Shown: positions 9,462 through 18,477, numbered from the stretch's first letter. The stretch: DNA of 64,000 bases from Lachnospiraceae bacterium OM04-12BH (GCA_003490145.1 QULQ01000003.1:97712-161711), one strand, 5' to 3'. Notes: generated by a model from the sequence alone, not told the origin. Numbers and translations: made by a program.

Positions 9462-9931
9462 AACTTGCAATTGGCTGTGATGAAGCAGCATATCAGCTGA
9501 AAAAGACGATAATGGAGCATTTGTCTGATATCGGTGTTGAATATGAGGATTACGGAGCGGCAGAGGGAGAAACTGTTTTATACCCGGATATAGCAAGGAA
9601 GGTAGCTGAGGCAGTAGCAGAAGGAAAATATGAGCGGGGCATTCTGGTTTGCGGAACTGGAATCGGAATGGCTATTACGGCCAATAAAGTCCCGGGGATA
9701 CGGGCAGCAGTCTGTCATGACCCGTATTCTGCAGAGAGAGCCAGAAAAAGCAATGACGCACAGATCCTCTGCATGGGAGAAAGAGTGATCGGGAAGGAGC
9801 TGGCTAAATGCCTGGTTGATATCTGGCTAAAAGCAGAGTTCTCCGGCGGAGGATCACTTCCCAAGGTGAAACGGATCGGAGAAGTGGAACAATACTATTT
9901 TGACAAAGTAAAAAAACAAGCATCTGATTGA
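9458..9931 (+). CDS. RpiB/LacAB-family sugar-phosphate isomerase
   Basis: 157 residues from a GTG start. The N-terminal MKLAIGCDEAAYQLK and the active-site segment CGTGIGMAITANKVPGIRAA are typical of RpiB, with the thiol base Cys in CGTG. RpiB relatives isomerise ribose-5-phosphate, galactose-6-phosphate or D-erythrulose-4-phosphate. Since it follows a polyol dehydrogenase and a DhaKL-type kinase, conversion of erythrulose-4-phosphate to erythrose-4-phosphate (DerI-type) would complete a route into the pentose phosphate pathway. The family is certain; the substrate is inferred. Confidence 0.88.
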   Translation: MKLAIGCDEAAYQLKKTIMEHLSDIGVEYEDYGAAEGETVLYPDIARKVAEAVAEGKYERGILVCGTGIGMAITANKVPGIRAAVCHDPYSAERARKSNDAQILCMGERVIGKELAKCLVDIWLKAEFSGGGSLPKVKRIGEVEQYYFDKVKKQASD

Positions 9932-9956
9932 CATTTTCTGCTGCATGGAATATACT
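9928..9956 (+). promoter_or_regulatory. Strong sigma-A promoter for the 10019 operon
   Basis: Consensus TTGACA, a 17-base spacer, and TATACT. The -35 box overlaps the stop codon of the RpiB-like gene. The expected start of transcription is near 9963. Confidence 0.72.
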
Positions 9957-9968
9957 ATGATTAAGAAA

Positions 9969-9983
9969 TGAAATTAAATTTCA
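9969..9983. promoter_or_regulatory. Palindromic operator, probably for the IclR-family regulator
   Basis: A perfect 15-base palindrome TGAAATTAAATTTCA lies just downstream of the expected transcription start, with an extra half-site TGAAATTC at 9989-9996. The form TGAAA-N5-TTTCA resembles operators of IclR/KdgR-type regulators, and an IclR gene (16556) sits in the operon, so autoregulation is a reasonable inference. Confidence 0.55.
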
Positions 9984-10018
9984 AATAATGAAATTCAAAA
10001 AACAAGTGAGGTGAAGGT

Positions 10019-12217
10019 ATGAATTATCATATTTTGGATTCGCTCGATTTAAGGGCATTTGACAACAGGGAGAAGGATTATGGGGTACATAATTATTTGG
10101 AAACGCTTGGGTTTGTTCCAGATGCTGTTACCCTGCTGGAATGCTCTGTAGAACAGGTTCATTCCTATAACGGGATCATTGATAATGCGACAGTGCCTTA
10201 CCTGTGGACATGCGAAAGAGAAATGCCGGGTGGTAACGTCTGGAGTCAGAGGCAGCTGTACGGATTGGTAGAGGAACTGCATAAGGCAGGAACCAAATTT
10301 TTCTTTGGTGCACTTGCCCAGCCGAATATACATGATGAATACAATACCAGAGCAGAATGGCTTATGGAGCATGCAGATGAATATGATATTTTCATCATGA
10401 CAAGGGATGGCGGTTCCTTAAGGAATAGTACAGGATCCATTAATCCGCTGAGAAGGCTTCCGGATGGACGCTACTATGAAGATGTATTTCTGGAAGATCT
10501 GATCAGGTATCTGGAGGATTTTCATATGGATGGCTTTCTGGCAGGGGATGGCTGGTGCGGTCTTGGCGTTATGCTGAAGGATGGAGATTTCCATCCGGAT
10601 ATGATCGATCAGTTTGAAACCTGGTCAGGAATAAAGGTTAAGGGTGAGAAGACGTCTGAACAGGCAGACTTTATTTGGAATGATCCCGGGAACCGGTCTC
10701 TTTGGATGAAGTTTTATGCGCAGAGGTGGGCTTCTTTCTTTAAAAAAATGAAACAGGGATTGGAAAAGCATGGAAAAGAATTTGTTTCCATGGATCCCTG
10801 GGCAAGAGGAGCTGTAGATGCAATTTATGACTACGGTGTGGATTATAAGCTGTTGTCCGAAAGCGGTGTGGGTGCAGTCTGCATCCAGGCAAGAGAGGAA
10901 AACTGGGGACACAGAGGCGGTGAGTGGCTGTATGTATGGGAAGCCGGTGAAATTGTCAGCTTTGTGACAAGCAGGGCATATGCACCGGATCTGCATCTGT
11001 ACTGGGCAATTGCCACCTGCAATGCACCGGAGCACTGGATTGCAGTTAAGGATATGCCAAATGCGCTGGAGAGACAGTCATTATCACTGCCAAGTACAAC
11101 CTTTATCAATGAGGAAGGAAATTATATCCGCGCAACAGAGGGACTACAGTTTATTTTTGGAACAGACCTGGAGAAGCAGGACTGGAAATTCCTGAAGGAC
11201 AGATGGGATATAGGATTCGAAGAACCCATTCTGAAAACAAACGGACCTGTGCTTGTATTTTCAGATGCAGTGTATCAGTATCATTTGGACAGGGGCGAAC
11301 GGTGGGAGCTGACAGCTCCGGGATTAAGAGCCATTATGGCAGGTGCATCGATCCACTGTGCTGTTAACAGTAAGAATCTGAAGAAAAGTAACGCAGACGG
11401 ATATGTTCTTGTCAATCCTATGGGAATCACCAACGAAGAGGTTGAGGCACTTCTTGAGAAGAACAGGCAGGGAGCCGGGATCGTTGTGATCGGAAATACC
11501 GATAATGAATATCTGATCCGTGAGCTGGGACTGAAAAGAGCGGAAGCGAAGGAAGCTGACTGTCTCTGTCTGGATCAGGAAGCAATAGAGAAATACTGGA
11601 AGGGCATTGACTGTGATGCACTGGCCTGTGTAAAGGATGGTAAGTTTGTAGAACAGGTTGTTTCTGTAAAGCCGGTTTATAACACCAAAAGCAGAACGGA
11701 AGACAAGGCACTGTTCCAGGCAGTAGATGCACAGGTACTAATAGGGCTTCAGACAGAGGCTGGGATTTATGCAGGTACAACGATAAGGGAAGCAGGGGAG
11801 AATACAGGATTACGAATGTATGTAAGTCGTTCCTATGAATGGCCAAAGACCCTGGCAAGGTGGAATTTTAAATTCACAATGAGAAGCTTTGCGGAAGAAT
11901 TACCGGATGATGTAGATAGATTGAATGCACATTTAATGAACAGGGTATGCGGAAATATTGCTCATGCGTCAGAAGGACAGATTTATCAGTATGAGATACA
12001 TGAGGATGGCACGCTGCATATCGGGCTTGGCAATATGGGAAATATGTTTTATGGAAAGCCGGTATTATACGTGGAAGACGATATCTGTTTTCATGATGAT
12101 TATGCAATTCAACGATATACACCGGGCGGGTATATCCATTTTGACACAACATTACACACGATAAAGGTGGAGGTACCACCGTTAGGCAGTACACATGTGA
12201 AGCTTAAAAGAAAATAA
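10019..12217 (+). CDS. Large uncharacterised protein, probable carbohydrate-active enzyme
   Basis: 732 residues, not assigned to a family I can name. There is no signal peptide or membrane segment, so it should be cytoplasmic. The first 350 or so residues alternate beta-alpha elements ending in acidic motifs (LLECSVEQ, WTCEREMPGG, MTRDGGS, GDGWCGLG, MDPWARG, IQAREENWG), which suggests a TIM-barrel glycosidase-like domain. Residues 400-530 (GPVLVFSD, GIVVIGNTDNEYL) look like a Rossmann or amidotransferase-like domain, and the end is beta-rich (LHIGLGNMGNMFYG). It leads an operon with a sugar ABC transporter and oxidoreductases, so action on an imported glycoside is the working idea. SD GAGGTGAAGG precedes the ATG. 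Confidence 0.75.
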   Translation: MNYHILDSLDLRAFDNREKDYGVHNYLETLGFVPDAVTLLECSVEQVHSYNGIIDNATVPYLWTCEREMPGGNVWSQRQLYGLVEELHKAGTKFFFGALAQPNIHDEYNTRAEWLMEHADEYDIFIMTRDGGSLRNSTGSINPLRRLPDGRYYEDVFLEDLIRYLEDFHMDGFLAGDGWCGLGVMLKDGDFHPDMIDQFETWSGIKVKGEKTSEQADFIWNDPGNRSLWMKFYAQRWASFFKKMKQGLEKHGKEFVSMDPWARGAVDAIYDYGVDYKLLSESGVGAVCIQAREENWGHRGGEWLYVWEAGEIVSFVTSRAYAPDLHLYWAIATCNAPEHWIAVKDMPNALERQSLSLPSTTFINEEGNYIRATEGLQFIFGTDLEKQDWKFLKDRWDIGFEEPILKTNGPVLVFSDAVYQYHLDRGERWELTAPGLRAIMAGASIHCAVNSKNLKKSNADGYVLVNPMGITNEEVEALLEKNRQGAGIVVIGNTDNEYLIRELGLKRAEAKEADCLCLDQEAIEKYWKGIDCDALACVKDGKFVEQVVSVKPVYNTKSRTEDKALFQAVDAQVLIGLQTEAGIYAGTTIREAGENTGLRMYVSRSYEWPKTLARWNFKFTMRSFAEELPDDVDRLNAHLMNRVCGNIAHASEGQIYQYEIHEDGTLHIGLGNMGNMFYGKPVLYVEDDICFHDDYAIQRYTPGGYIHFDTTLHTIKVEVPPLGSTHVKLKRK

Positions 12218-12224
12218 ATAAAAC

Positions 12225-12244
12225 GACAGTCTATAGGAACTGTC
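12225..12244 (+). other. Intercistronic stem-loop before the binding protein
   Basis: GACAGT and ACTGTC arms around an eight-base loop in the 50-base gap before the binding-protein gene, with no T-tract. It may influence transcript processing or stability; it is too short to be certain. Confidence 0.35.
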
Positions 12245-12267
12245 ACACAATCAAAGGAGGTATGGTT

Positions 12268-13701
12268 ATGAAGAGAAAAATGAAAGCAGTAGCGGCTTTG
12301 TCACTTGCAGCAGTAATGCTGCTTGCAGGGTGCGGCAGCAGTAAGGGTACACAGGATGGAGGAAGCGCCGCAGCAGCAGACACAGCAGCAGACACAGCTG
12401 AGCAGCAGGCAGGTACAGAAACTGCAGCATCCGATTCAGGAGAGAAGATAGTTATCCGTGTTGTCGGACCTATGGAAAATGAAAATGATACAACAAATCC
12501 TGTTACCAAGCAGACAGTCAGAGGTTACTATGTGATCAAGGAGTTATATGAGGCAGAGCATCCTAATGTAGAGCTGCAGCTGACAGGTATTCCGTGGGAC
12601 AGCTGGCAGGCAAAGCTGACAACAGTAGCGGCAGCAAACCAGGTTGACGTTGTTGTACATGGTGCAAGTATTGTGGATATAGTAGAAGATCTGACACCTT
12701 ATGCGGAAAAGGACGGAGAGTTCCTGGATGGACTTTTACTGAAATATTCCTACAGAAGAGCAGATAAGTCCAATTACACAAAATTGGTTCCTACCGGTAT
12801 CCCGATCACAGCGGCAGCAACATCTATTATGTATGATAAGAAGATCTTTGATGATTATGGACTTGACTATCCTGATGAGACATGGACATGGGAAGATGTG
12901 CTTGATGCGGCAAAGAAAATGACAGGTACAGATCCGGTGACTGGTGAGCAGACATATGGCTATTATATTGACGGTGCAAGCAGTGACTGGGTAGGACGTT
13001 CCCTGATCGGCTACTATTTTTCAAAGGATACTAAGGTAATTGAATATGCAGACAAGCAGATGGATACGAAGGTGAACTATACTTCTCCTGAAGCACTGAA
13101 GGGCTTCGAATTCGTAGATGAACTGGCAAAGACATGTCCTAAGGGCTTCCTGGAAGGACGTGGAGCAGAAAACTTTGGAACAGAAAATAATAATATTGCT
13201 ATGTGGTATTCACAGAACCTGGTATCCAATTACCAGAAAACAGAAAGCCTTGGTCTGACAGACCGTTATGGCTATGCATATTCCCCGGTACTGGAAAATG
13301 GACGTGAGGGCTGGGCAAACTTTACCGGTGACTGGAATATGGCAATCGCAAAGAATGCACAGAATAAGGAAGCATGCTGGGAATTCATCAAATGGATGGC
13401 AACAAATCAGGACATTGCAGACTGGTGTTGGGAAAGCGGTAAGATCCCGAATAACAAGGAGGCTATTGAGCGGTTATCAGCTGAAAATATTCCTTTTGCA
13501 GATGTATTCTTCAATACACTGGCAGCAACACCCGATAACTTCACTATTTTTGCAAGTGAGTATGATGATGCATTCCTTGGAAGTTCCAATGCATTCAAGG
13601 CAAATGGACTGTCTGCGATGTTTGCAGGTGATCTGACACCAGAGGAGGCTGCTGAAAATATTCAGGCTGCTTATGAGGAACAGGCGGCATCCTATCAATA
13701 A
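12268..13701 (+). CDS. Sugar ABC transporter substrate-binding lipoprotein
   Basis: 477 residues from the ATG at 12268, chosen because AAAGGAGG ends seven bases upstream; the ATG at 12262 would leave almost no spacing. The N-terminus MKRKMKAVAALSLAAVMLLAGCG is a lipoprotein signal with lipobox LAGC, followed by an Ala/Thr/Asp-rich linker to about residue 60. The rest fits family 1 extracellular solute-binding proteins (segments around IPITAAATSIMYDKKIFDDYG and the Trp-rich binding region). Two permeases follow; no ATPase is in the cluster, so a shared MsmK-type ATPase elsewhere is implied. Confidence 0.92.
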   Translation: MKRKMKAVAALSLAAVMLLAGCGSSKGTQDGGSAAAADTAADTAEQQAGTETAASDSGEKIVIRVVGPMENENDTTNPVTKQTVRGYYVIKELYEAEHPNVELQLTGIPWDSWQAKLTTVAAANQVDVVVHGASIVDIVEDLTPYAEKDGEFLDGLLLKYSYRRADKSNYTKLVPTGIPITAAATSIMYDKKIFDDYGLDYPDETWTWEDVLDAAKKMTGTDPVTGEQTYGYYIDGASSDWVGRSLIGYYFSKDTKVIEYADKQMDTKVNYTSPEALKGFEFVDELAKTCPKGFLEGRGAENFGTENNNIAMWYSQNLVSNYQKTESLGLTDRYGYAYSPVLENGREGWANFTGDWNMAIAKNAQNKEACWEFIKWMATNQDIADWCWESGKIPNNKEAIERLSAENIPFADVFFNTLAATPDNFTIFASEYDDAFLGSSNAFKANGLSAMFAGDLTPEEAAENIQAAYEEQAASYQ

Positions 13702-13719
13702 AGAAACAAAAATGGAGCA

Positions 13720-13744
13720 GGGCTTTCACCGTGTGTGAAAGCCC
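13720..13744 (+). other. Stem-loop after the binding-protein gene
   Basis: Perfect 10-bp stem GGGCTTTCAC / GTGAAAGCCC around CGTGT, with no T-run. Such hairpins after binding-protein genes commonly protect the upstream message and allow higher expression than the permeases; that role is inferred. Confidence 0.6.
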
Positions 13745-13774
13745 GCACATCCCAGACAGAAAGGGAGAGATTGG

Positions 13775-14698
13775 ATGAATAAGAAAATTGGATCTCGGAA
13801 TTTTGGAAAAAATGTTTATAAATGGAAAAAGAATCTGATCTGGCTGACTTTTCTGTTACCGACATTTATCTGCCTTCTGATTCTGACTTATATCCCAACG
13901 ATCAAGGCTGTGAATTACAGCTTTCACGATGTAAATGTGATCGGGGAAATACAGAGTAATGTGGGTTTCCAAAATTATAAGGTGCTGTTGGAGAGCAGCG
14001 GCTTTCGAAAATCGATACTGAATACATTGATTCTGGCGTTGATGTCATTACTGGCAATCCCTTTGGGATTTGTGATTGCCTGTGGTGCAAACGGGGTAAG
14101 GAATAAAAAGGCACAAACGGTATTCCGGCTTGGATTCTATATGCCTAATATTATAACAGGAGTCAGCATCGTGCTGATCTTCCAGTACATATTACAGGTA
14201 GACAACGGACTGATCAATCTGGCGCTTTCTAATATCCTTGGTAAAAAAATAGAGATTGGCTGGTTATCAGATCCTTCTCTGACAAAGGTAGGGGCAAGCA
14301 TTATCCAGATATGGACTACACTTGGTTATAACATGCTGATCTGTCTGGCAGGGCTTCAGTCTATCCCTACTGAGCTGTATGAGGCTGCGATGATGGATGG
14401 TGCAGGCAGCTTCCGGAGATGGCGGTATATTACGATACCACTTATGCGTAATAATTTCATCTTTCTGTTTATAACAGGTATTATCAGCGGCTTCAGCAGA
14501 TTTACCGATCTGTATATTTTGTCAGGAAATTCGTCATCCGGTAAGCCGGCAGGATCCTTACAGACGATATTGATGTATATATATCAGTACAGCTTTGAAA
14601 ATCCGAGCTATGGATTGTCCTGTGCCGGAGCGGTTATCTTATTTATTATTGTATTTACGGTTACTGCGATTAACTTAAAGGTAACGAAAACGATTTAG
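13775..14698 (+). CDS. Sugar ABC transporter permease (MalF/UgpA type)
   Basis: 307 residues with about six membrane segments beginning at residue 20 (LIWLTFLLPTFICLLILTYI). The EAA loop reads ELYEAAMMDGAGSFRRWRYI near residue 205, the cytoplasmic site that docks on the ATPase. SD GGGAGAG precedes the ATG. It pairs with the next gene to form the membrane channel of the importer served by the preceding lipoprotein. Confidence 0.92.
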   Translation: MNKKIGSRNFGKNVYKWKKNLIWLTFLLPTFICLLILTYIPTIKAVNYSFHDVNVIGEIQSNVGFQNYKVLLESSGFRKSILNTLILALMSLLAIPLGFVIACGANGVRNKKAQTVFRLGFYMPNIITGVSIVLIFQYILQVDNGLINLALSNILGKKIEIGWLSDPSLTKVGASIIQIWTTLGYNMLICLAGLQSIPTELYEAAMMDGAGSFRRWRYITIPLMRNNFIFLFITGIISGFSRFTDLYILSGNSSSGKPAGSLQTILMYIYQYSFENPSYGLSCAGAVILFIIVFTVTAINLKVTKTI

Positions 14699-14710
14699 GG
14701 GTGCTTGCGT

Positions 14711-15544
14711 ATGAAGAAGAAAAAGATATTTAGTCAGGCTGTTTTAATAACGATATTGGGAGCGGCACTGGTAATCGTACTGATTCCGATTTTTTGGGCA
14801 ATTTCCATGAGCTTTGATGCAACGACCATAGACGTGGTACCCAATCCACCCCGGTTTATTCCCAAGGAATTTTCTGTCTTTAATTATAAGTATGCATTGG
14901 AGGCAATTCCAATTGCCCGTTATTATATCAATACATTTTTGCTGACACTGATCAACACAGCGATATCTGTTTTTACTGCAATGGCTTGCGGTTATGCTTT
15001 TTCCAAGGGGAAATTTCCTTGTAAGGGAATTCTGTTCCTCATGGTTCTGGCGGTCATGATGATCCCGTTTGAAGTGCGTATGATTCCTCTTTTTTTACAG
15101 TATCGTGATTGGAATATGCTGGATACATGGTGGCCGCTGATCTTAGGTTCCTTTGCATGGGCATATGGGATCTTTCTGGCAAGACAGTTTATCGACAGTA
15201 TACCGGATTCCCTGAGGGAATCAGCATCCATTGACGGTGCGGGAGAATGGTATATCTTTTTAAAGATCATTCTTCCTTTATGCGGACCGGTCATCGCAAC
15301 GCTGGTTATTTTCCAGGTTGTGAACCAGTGGAATAATTTCCTTTGGCCGTTAGTTGTTGTTTCAAATCCTAAAAAACAGGTCATATCCGTTGGTCTTGCT
15401 ATGTTTAATGCTTCAGAAACCGCAAGATATCTGGGACCCAGACTGGCAGTTTCCGTGCTTGGTGCAATACCGCTTATGATCGTGTACCTGTTTTTACAGA
15501 AATATATCGTACAGAGTGTTATGTTAAGCGGCGTAAAGGAATGA
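14711..15544 (+). CDS. Sugar ABC transporter permease (MalG/UgpE type)
   Basis: 277 residues from the ATG at 14711; a TTG at 14705 is possible, but GGGGTG spacing suits the ATG. Six membrane segments and the MalG-type EAA motif SLRESASIDGAGEWYIFLKI near residue 170. The C-terminus QSVMLSGVKE is typical of MalG-like subunits. It is the second channel subunit, overlapping the upstream end of the reductase region by a few bases. Confidence 0.92.
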   Translation: MKKKKIFSQAVLITILGAALVIVLIPIFWAISMSFDATTIDVVPNPPRFIPKEFSVFNYKYALEAIPIARYYINTFLLTLINTAISVFTAMACGYAFSKGKFPCKGILFLMVLAVMMIPFEVRMIPLFLQYRDWNMLDTWWPLILGSFAWAYGIFLARQFIDSIPDSLRESASIDGAGEWYIFLKIILPLCGPVIATLVIFQVVNQWNNFLWPLVVVSNPKKQVISVGLAMFNASETARYLGPRLAVSVLGAIPLMIVYLFLQKYIVQSVMLSGVKE

Positions 15545-15561
15545 TAAGGAGAACAGGATAT

Positions 15562-16542
15562 ATGAGACAGTTGAAGCTGAATAAAAGTGGAATTATAATA
15601 CCTGTCATGTCTCTTGGAACATGGGCCTTTGGTGGTGATGCAATCTGGGGAAAGACAGATGAAATGCAGGCAATTGATACAGCACGGAGAGCTGTGGAAA
15701 TGGGGATAGTACAGATTGATACTGCTCCTGCCTACGGAATGGGAAAAAGTGAAGAGATTCTTGGAGAGGCTTTGAAGGGGATCAGGGATAAGGTTATCCT
15801 TTCAACCAAATGCGGACTGAGCTGGGATGAGGGAAATATAGGACAGCTGCATGTGGAAAGAGACGGACACAGGATTGTAAGAAATCTGTCAGCAAAAAGC
15901 ATCAGAAAAGATCTGGAAAATAGCCTGAAACGGTTAAAAACAGAGTATATTGATATTTACTATGTGCATTATCCGGTATTTGGAACATACGCTGTTCCTG
16001 TAGAGGAAACGATGGATGAACTGAACCGGATGAAAAAGGAAGGAAAAATCCGTGCAATTGGAGCTTCAAATATGAATCCGGAGGTTCTGAATGAATACTG
16101 TACTTATGCAGATATTGAGATCATTCAGGAAAAATACAGCCTTTTAGACAGAAAGGTGGAGGAAACGCTGTTACCGGTATGTCAGGAAAGAAAAATCCTG
16201 TTACAGGCTTATTCTCCCCTGGAGCAGGGTGTGCTGACAGAGCAGTTCCGGCAGAAGCGGGATACACCGGATCAGAAGAGATTTGTCAATAAGCCATGGG
16301 GAAAGAAGGAGTGTCATGAGAGGATGCTTCAGATGTTTGATTCGTGGATGGATCTCTGTGAAAAGTATAACTGTCAGCTGGAGCATCTGGCAATAGCATG
16401 GATCTTAAAGCAGCCAGGAGTAAACATTCTTTGTGGAGCCAGAAAGATCACGCATCTTGAAAGCAATATCAAGGGAGCAGAGATCGCTTTGACAGAAGAG
16501 GATGCTGAAAGGATCCGCAGGGATGTAGAGTCTTTTTTATGA
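15562..16542 (+). CDS. Aldo/keto reductase
   Basis: 326 residues from the ATG at 15562 (AAGGAG upstream); an ATG overlapping the permease stop at 15541 is the alternative. It has the AKR barrel with the tetrad visible as D and Y in QIDTAPAYGMGKSEE, K in ILSTKCGL and H in IYYVHYPVFG. The NADPH-binding end is ILCGARKITHLESNIKGAE. The family interconverts sugar aldehydes or ketones and alcohols. Its place between a sugar importer and an IclR regulator suggests a role in processing the imported sugar; the exact substrate is unknown. Confidence 0.88.
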   Translation: MRQLKLNKSGIIIPVMSLGTWAFGGDAIWGKTDEMQAIDTARRAVEMGIVQIDTAPAYGMGKSEEILGEALKGIRDKVILSTKCGLSWDEGNIGQLHVERDGHRIVRNLSAKSIRKDLENSLKRLKTEYIDIYYVHYPVFGTYAVPVEETMDELNRMKKEGKIRAIGASNMNPEVLNEYCTYADIEIIQEKYSLLDRKVEETLLPVCQERKILLQAYSPLEQGVLTEQFRQKRDTPDQKRFVNKPWGKKECHERMLQMFDSWMDLCEKYNCQLEHLAIAWILKQPGVNILCGARKITHLESNIKGAEIALTEEDAERIRRDVESFL

Positions 16543-16555
16543 TGAGGGAAACAAT

Positions 16556-17344
16556 TTGACCAATATTAAACCAGCCAGAAAAGTGACAGAGGCAAATCAG
16601 TCATCTGAAAAATTACTGACATTGATCGAATTATTATCTACATGGTCGGAGCCGGTAAAGCTGCAGAGCTTAGCCAGTCAGGCATCTATGAATGTCAGTA
16701 CAACATTGCGCTTTTTGATGGCTCTTGAAAATAAAGGATATGTGGTTCAGGATGATACGGGCAGATATTCGCTGACGTACAAGCTGTGTGGAATAGCGAA
16801 TAATATTAAAATACATACCAGTATCAGGAATATCTGCCTGCCCTTTATGAAAGAGGTATCACGGTATTTCGGAGAGACAGTCAATCTGTCTGAAGAAGAA
16901 AATATGTCAGTTGTGTATCTTGAGGTGATACAGTGTGAGCGGCAGGCTTTATGCACAACGCAGAGAATCGGAAAAGTAGCGCCTTTATACTGCACAGGTG
17001 TTGGAAAGCTTTTCATGCTGAATCATCCATGGGAGAAATTGTGCGATTATTACGAGAAAAATAAGCCTGTTAAATATACTGAAAATACATGTACAACCAT
17101 GGAAGAGATTTTTAATAAAAGGGAAACAGCCAGAGAGTGTGGTTATTCTATAGATGATGAGGAATGTGAAATGGGAATGCGCTGTGTGGCTGTCCCGATC
17201 AGAAATTATACAGGCGAGATCATAGCCGGACTCAGTGTCAGCGGACCGACGACTAGAATGACACTTGAAAATATTCAGGAAAAGGTTCCCTATCTGCTGG
17301 AAATTTCAAAAAAGATATCCAGAAGACTGGGGGCAGAAATATAA
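16556..17344 (+). CDS. IclR-family transcriptional regulator
   Basis: 262 residues from a TTG start, with GAGGG about eight bases upstream; no ATG lies in frame before residue 44. N-terminal winged helix (residues 17-80, LQSLASQASMNVSTTLRFLMALENKGYV) and an IclR effector domain with RIGKVAPLYCTGVGK and CVAVPIRNYTGEIIAGLSVSG. It is probably the local regulator of the 10019-18306 operon, acting at the palindrome at 9969; this is inference. Confidence 0.9.
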   Translation: MTNIKPARKVTEANQSSEKLLTLIELLSTWSEPVKLQSLASQASMNVSTTLRFLMALENKGYVVQDDTGRYSLTYKLCGIANNIKIHTSIRNICLPFMKEVSRYFGETVNLSEEENMSVVYLEVIQCERQALCTTQRIGKVAPLYCTGVGKLFMLNHPWEKLCDYYEKNKPVKYTENTCTTMEEIFNKRETARECGYSIDDEECEMGMRCVAVPIRNYTGEIIAGLSVSGPTTRMTLENIQEKVPYLLEISKKISRRLGAEI

Positions 17345-17358
17345 GAGGAGATAGCAGA

Positions 17359-18306
17359 ATGAAGATTGTTTTATTAGAATCGTTGTCAGTTTCAAAGGAA
17401 TGCATGAAGAAATATACAGATATGCTTGTGCAGGAGGGACATAGCTTTCAGTGTTATGAAAGAAATGATGATCCCGAAGTACAGATACAGGAGATCGGGG
17501 ATGCAGATATCGTTATGATTGCCAATATGCCATTAAGCGGTAAGGTAATTTCTGCCTGTCCGAACCTGAAATTTATTGATGTAGCATTTACCGGAGTGGA
17601 TCATGTGGATCTGCAGGCAGCTAAAGAAAAAGGGATCGCTGTCAGCAATGCTTCCGGATATTCAAATGAATCTGTGGCAGAGCTTGTACTTGGCATGATG
17701 CTTTCTCTCCTGAGAAATGTACCGCAGGTAGAGGAACGCTGCAGAAAGGGAATGACCAAGGATGGACTGGTAGGAAGAGAGCTTAAAGGAAAAACAGTAG
17801 GTGTGGTAGGAACCGGAGCAATCGGTTCCAGGGTTGCAGAGCTTTGCCATCTGTTCGGATGTGAGATAGCAGCCTATGATCTGTTCCCGAAGAAGAATGC
17901 GCCGGAATATTTACATTATGGTACCCTGGAAGAGGTGCTTTCAAAATCAGATATTGTGACACTGCACTGTCCTTTAACAGAGGATTCCAGAAATCTGATC
18001 AATCAGGACAGAATTGCACAGATGAAAAAGGGAGCGATTCTGATCAATGCGGCAAGAGGACCTATTGTGGATTCAAAGGCACTGGCAGATGCCCTGAACA
18101 GTGGTTATCTGAGAGGTGCCGGGGTAGATGTGTTTGAAATGGAGCCGCCTCTTCCCATGGATCATCCTCTTTTACACAGCATAAATACAATTGTTACACC
18201 CCATATTGCTTTTGCATCAGACGAATCCATGGAGATCAGGGCAGAAATTGTATTTGAGAATATCCAGAAATGGATGAATAAGGAACAGGTGAATATCATA
18301 CTTTAA
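17359..18306 (+). CDS. D-isomer-specific 2-hydroxyacid dehydrogenase
   Basis: 315 residues. NAD-binding motif VGVVGTGAIGSRVAEL near residue 148, and the catalytic Arg (INAARGPIVD), Glu (VFEMEPPL) and His (VTPHIAFAS) in the expected order. The family reduces 2-keto acids or oxidises D-2-hydroxyacids (phosphoglycerate, glycerate, lactate, erythronate-4-phosphate types). As last gene of the sugar operon it may handle an acid produced from the imported compound. A strong terminator follows. Confidence 0.9.
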   Translation: MKIVLLESLSVSKECMKKYTDMLVQEGHSFQCYERNDDPEVQIQEIGDADIVMIANMPLSGKVISACPNLKFIDVAFTGVDHVDLQAAKEKGIAVSNASGYSNESVAELVLGMMLSLLRNVPQVEERCRKGMTKDGLVGRELKGKTVGVVGTGAIGSRVAELCHLFGCEIAAYDLFPKKNAPEYLHYGTLEEVLSKSDIVTLHCPLTEDSRNLINQDRIAQMKKGAILINAARGPIVDSKALADALNSGYLRGAGVDVFEMEPPLPMDHPLLHSINTIVTPHIAFASDESMEIRAEIVFENIQKWMNKEQVNIIL

Positions 18307-18358
18307 GTTGCGATACCGGGGCTTTCACCCCGCCATCATTTATATCTCTCAGTATTAG

Positions 18359-18391
18359 AAAAAGCAGTCAACTCCCCCTTGACTGCTTTTT
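18359..18391 (+). terminator. Strong terminator, usable in both directions
   Basis: 13-bp arms AAAAAGCAGTCAA and TTGACTGCTTTTT around a CTCCCCC loop, closing the 10019-18306 operon. A smaller CGGGG/CCCCG hairpin lies at 18317-18332. Confidence 0.88.
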
Positions 18392-18439
18392 CCTGTGATG
18401 TGATCATTTTCGGTGTGATCATTTTACAGGTATAAGGAA

Positions 18440-18468
18440 TTGACAAACAGAAGGATGTGATTTATTGT
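18440..18468 (+). promoter_or_regulatory. Promoter for the thiT leader
   Basis: TTGACA, a 17-base spacer, TATTGT. The expected start near 18475 falls directly at the 5' edge of the riboswitch. Confidence 0.68.
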
Positions 18469-18477
18469 ATTGTTATC

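Noticed and set aside
13720..13744. Possible transcription terminator after the binding-protein gene
   Set aside because: The stem is strong but no T-run follows and the permeases continue in the same direction, so it is listed as a stabilising stem-loop.
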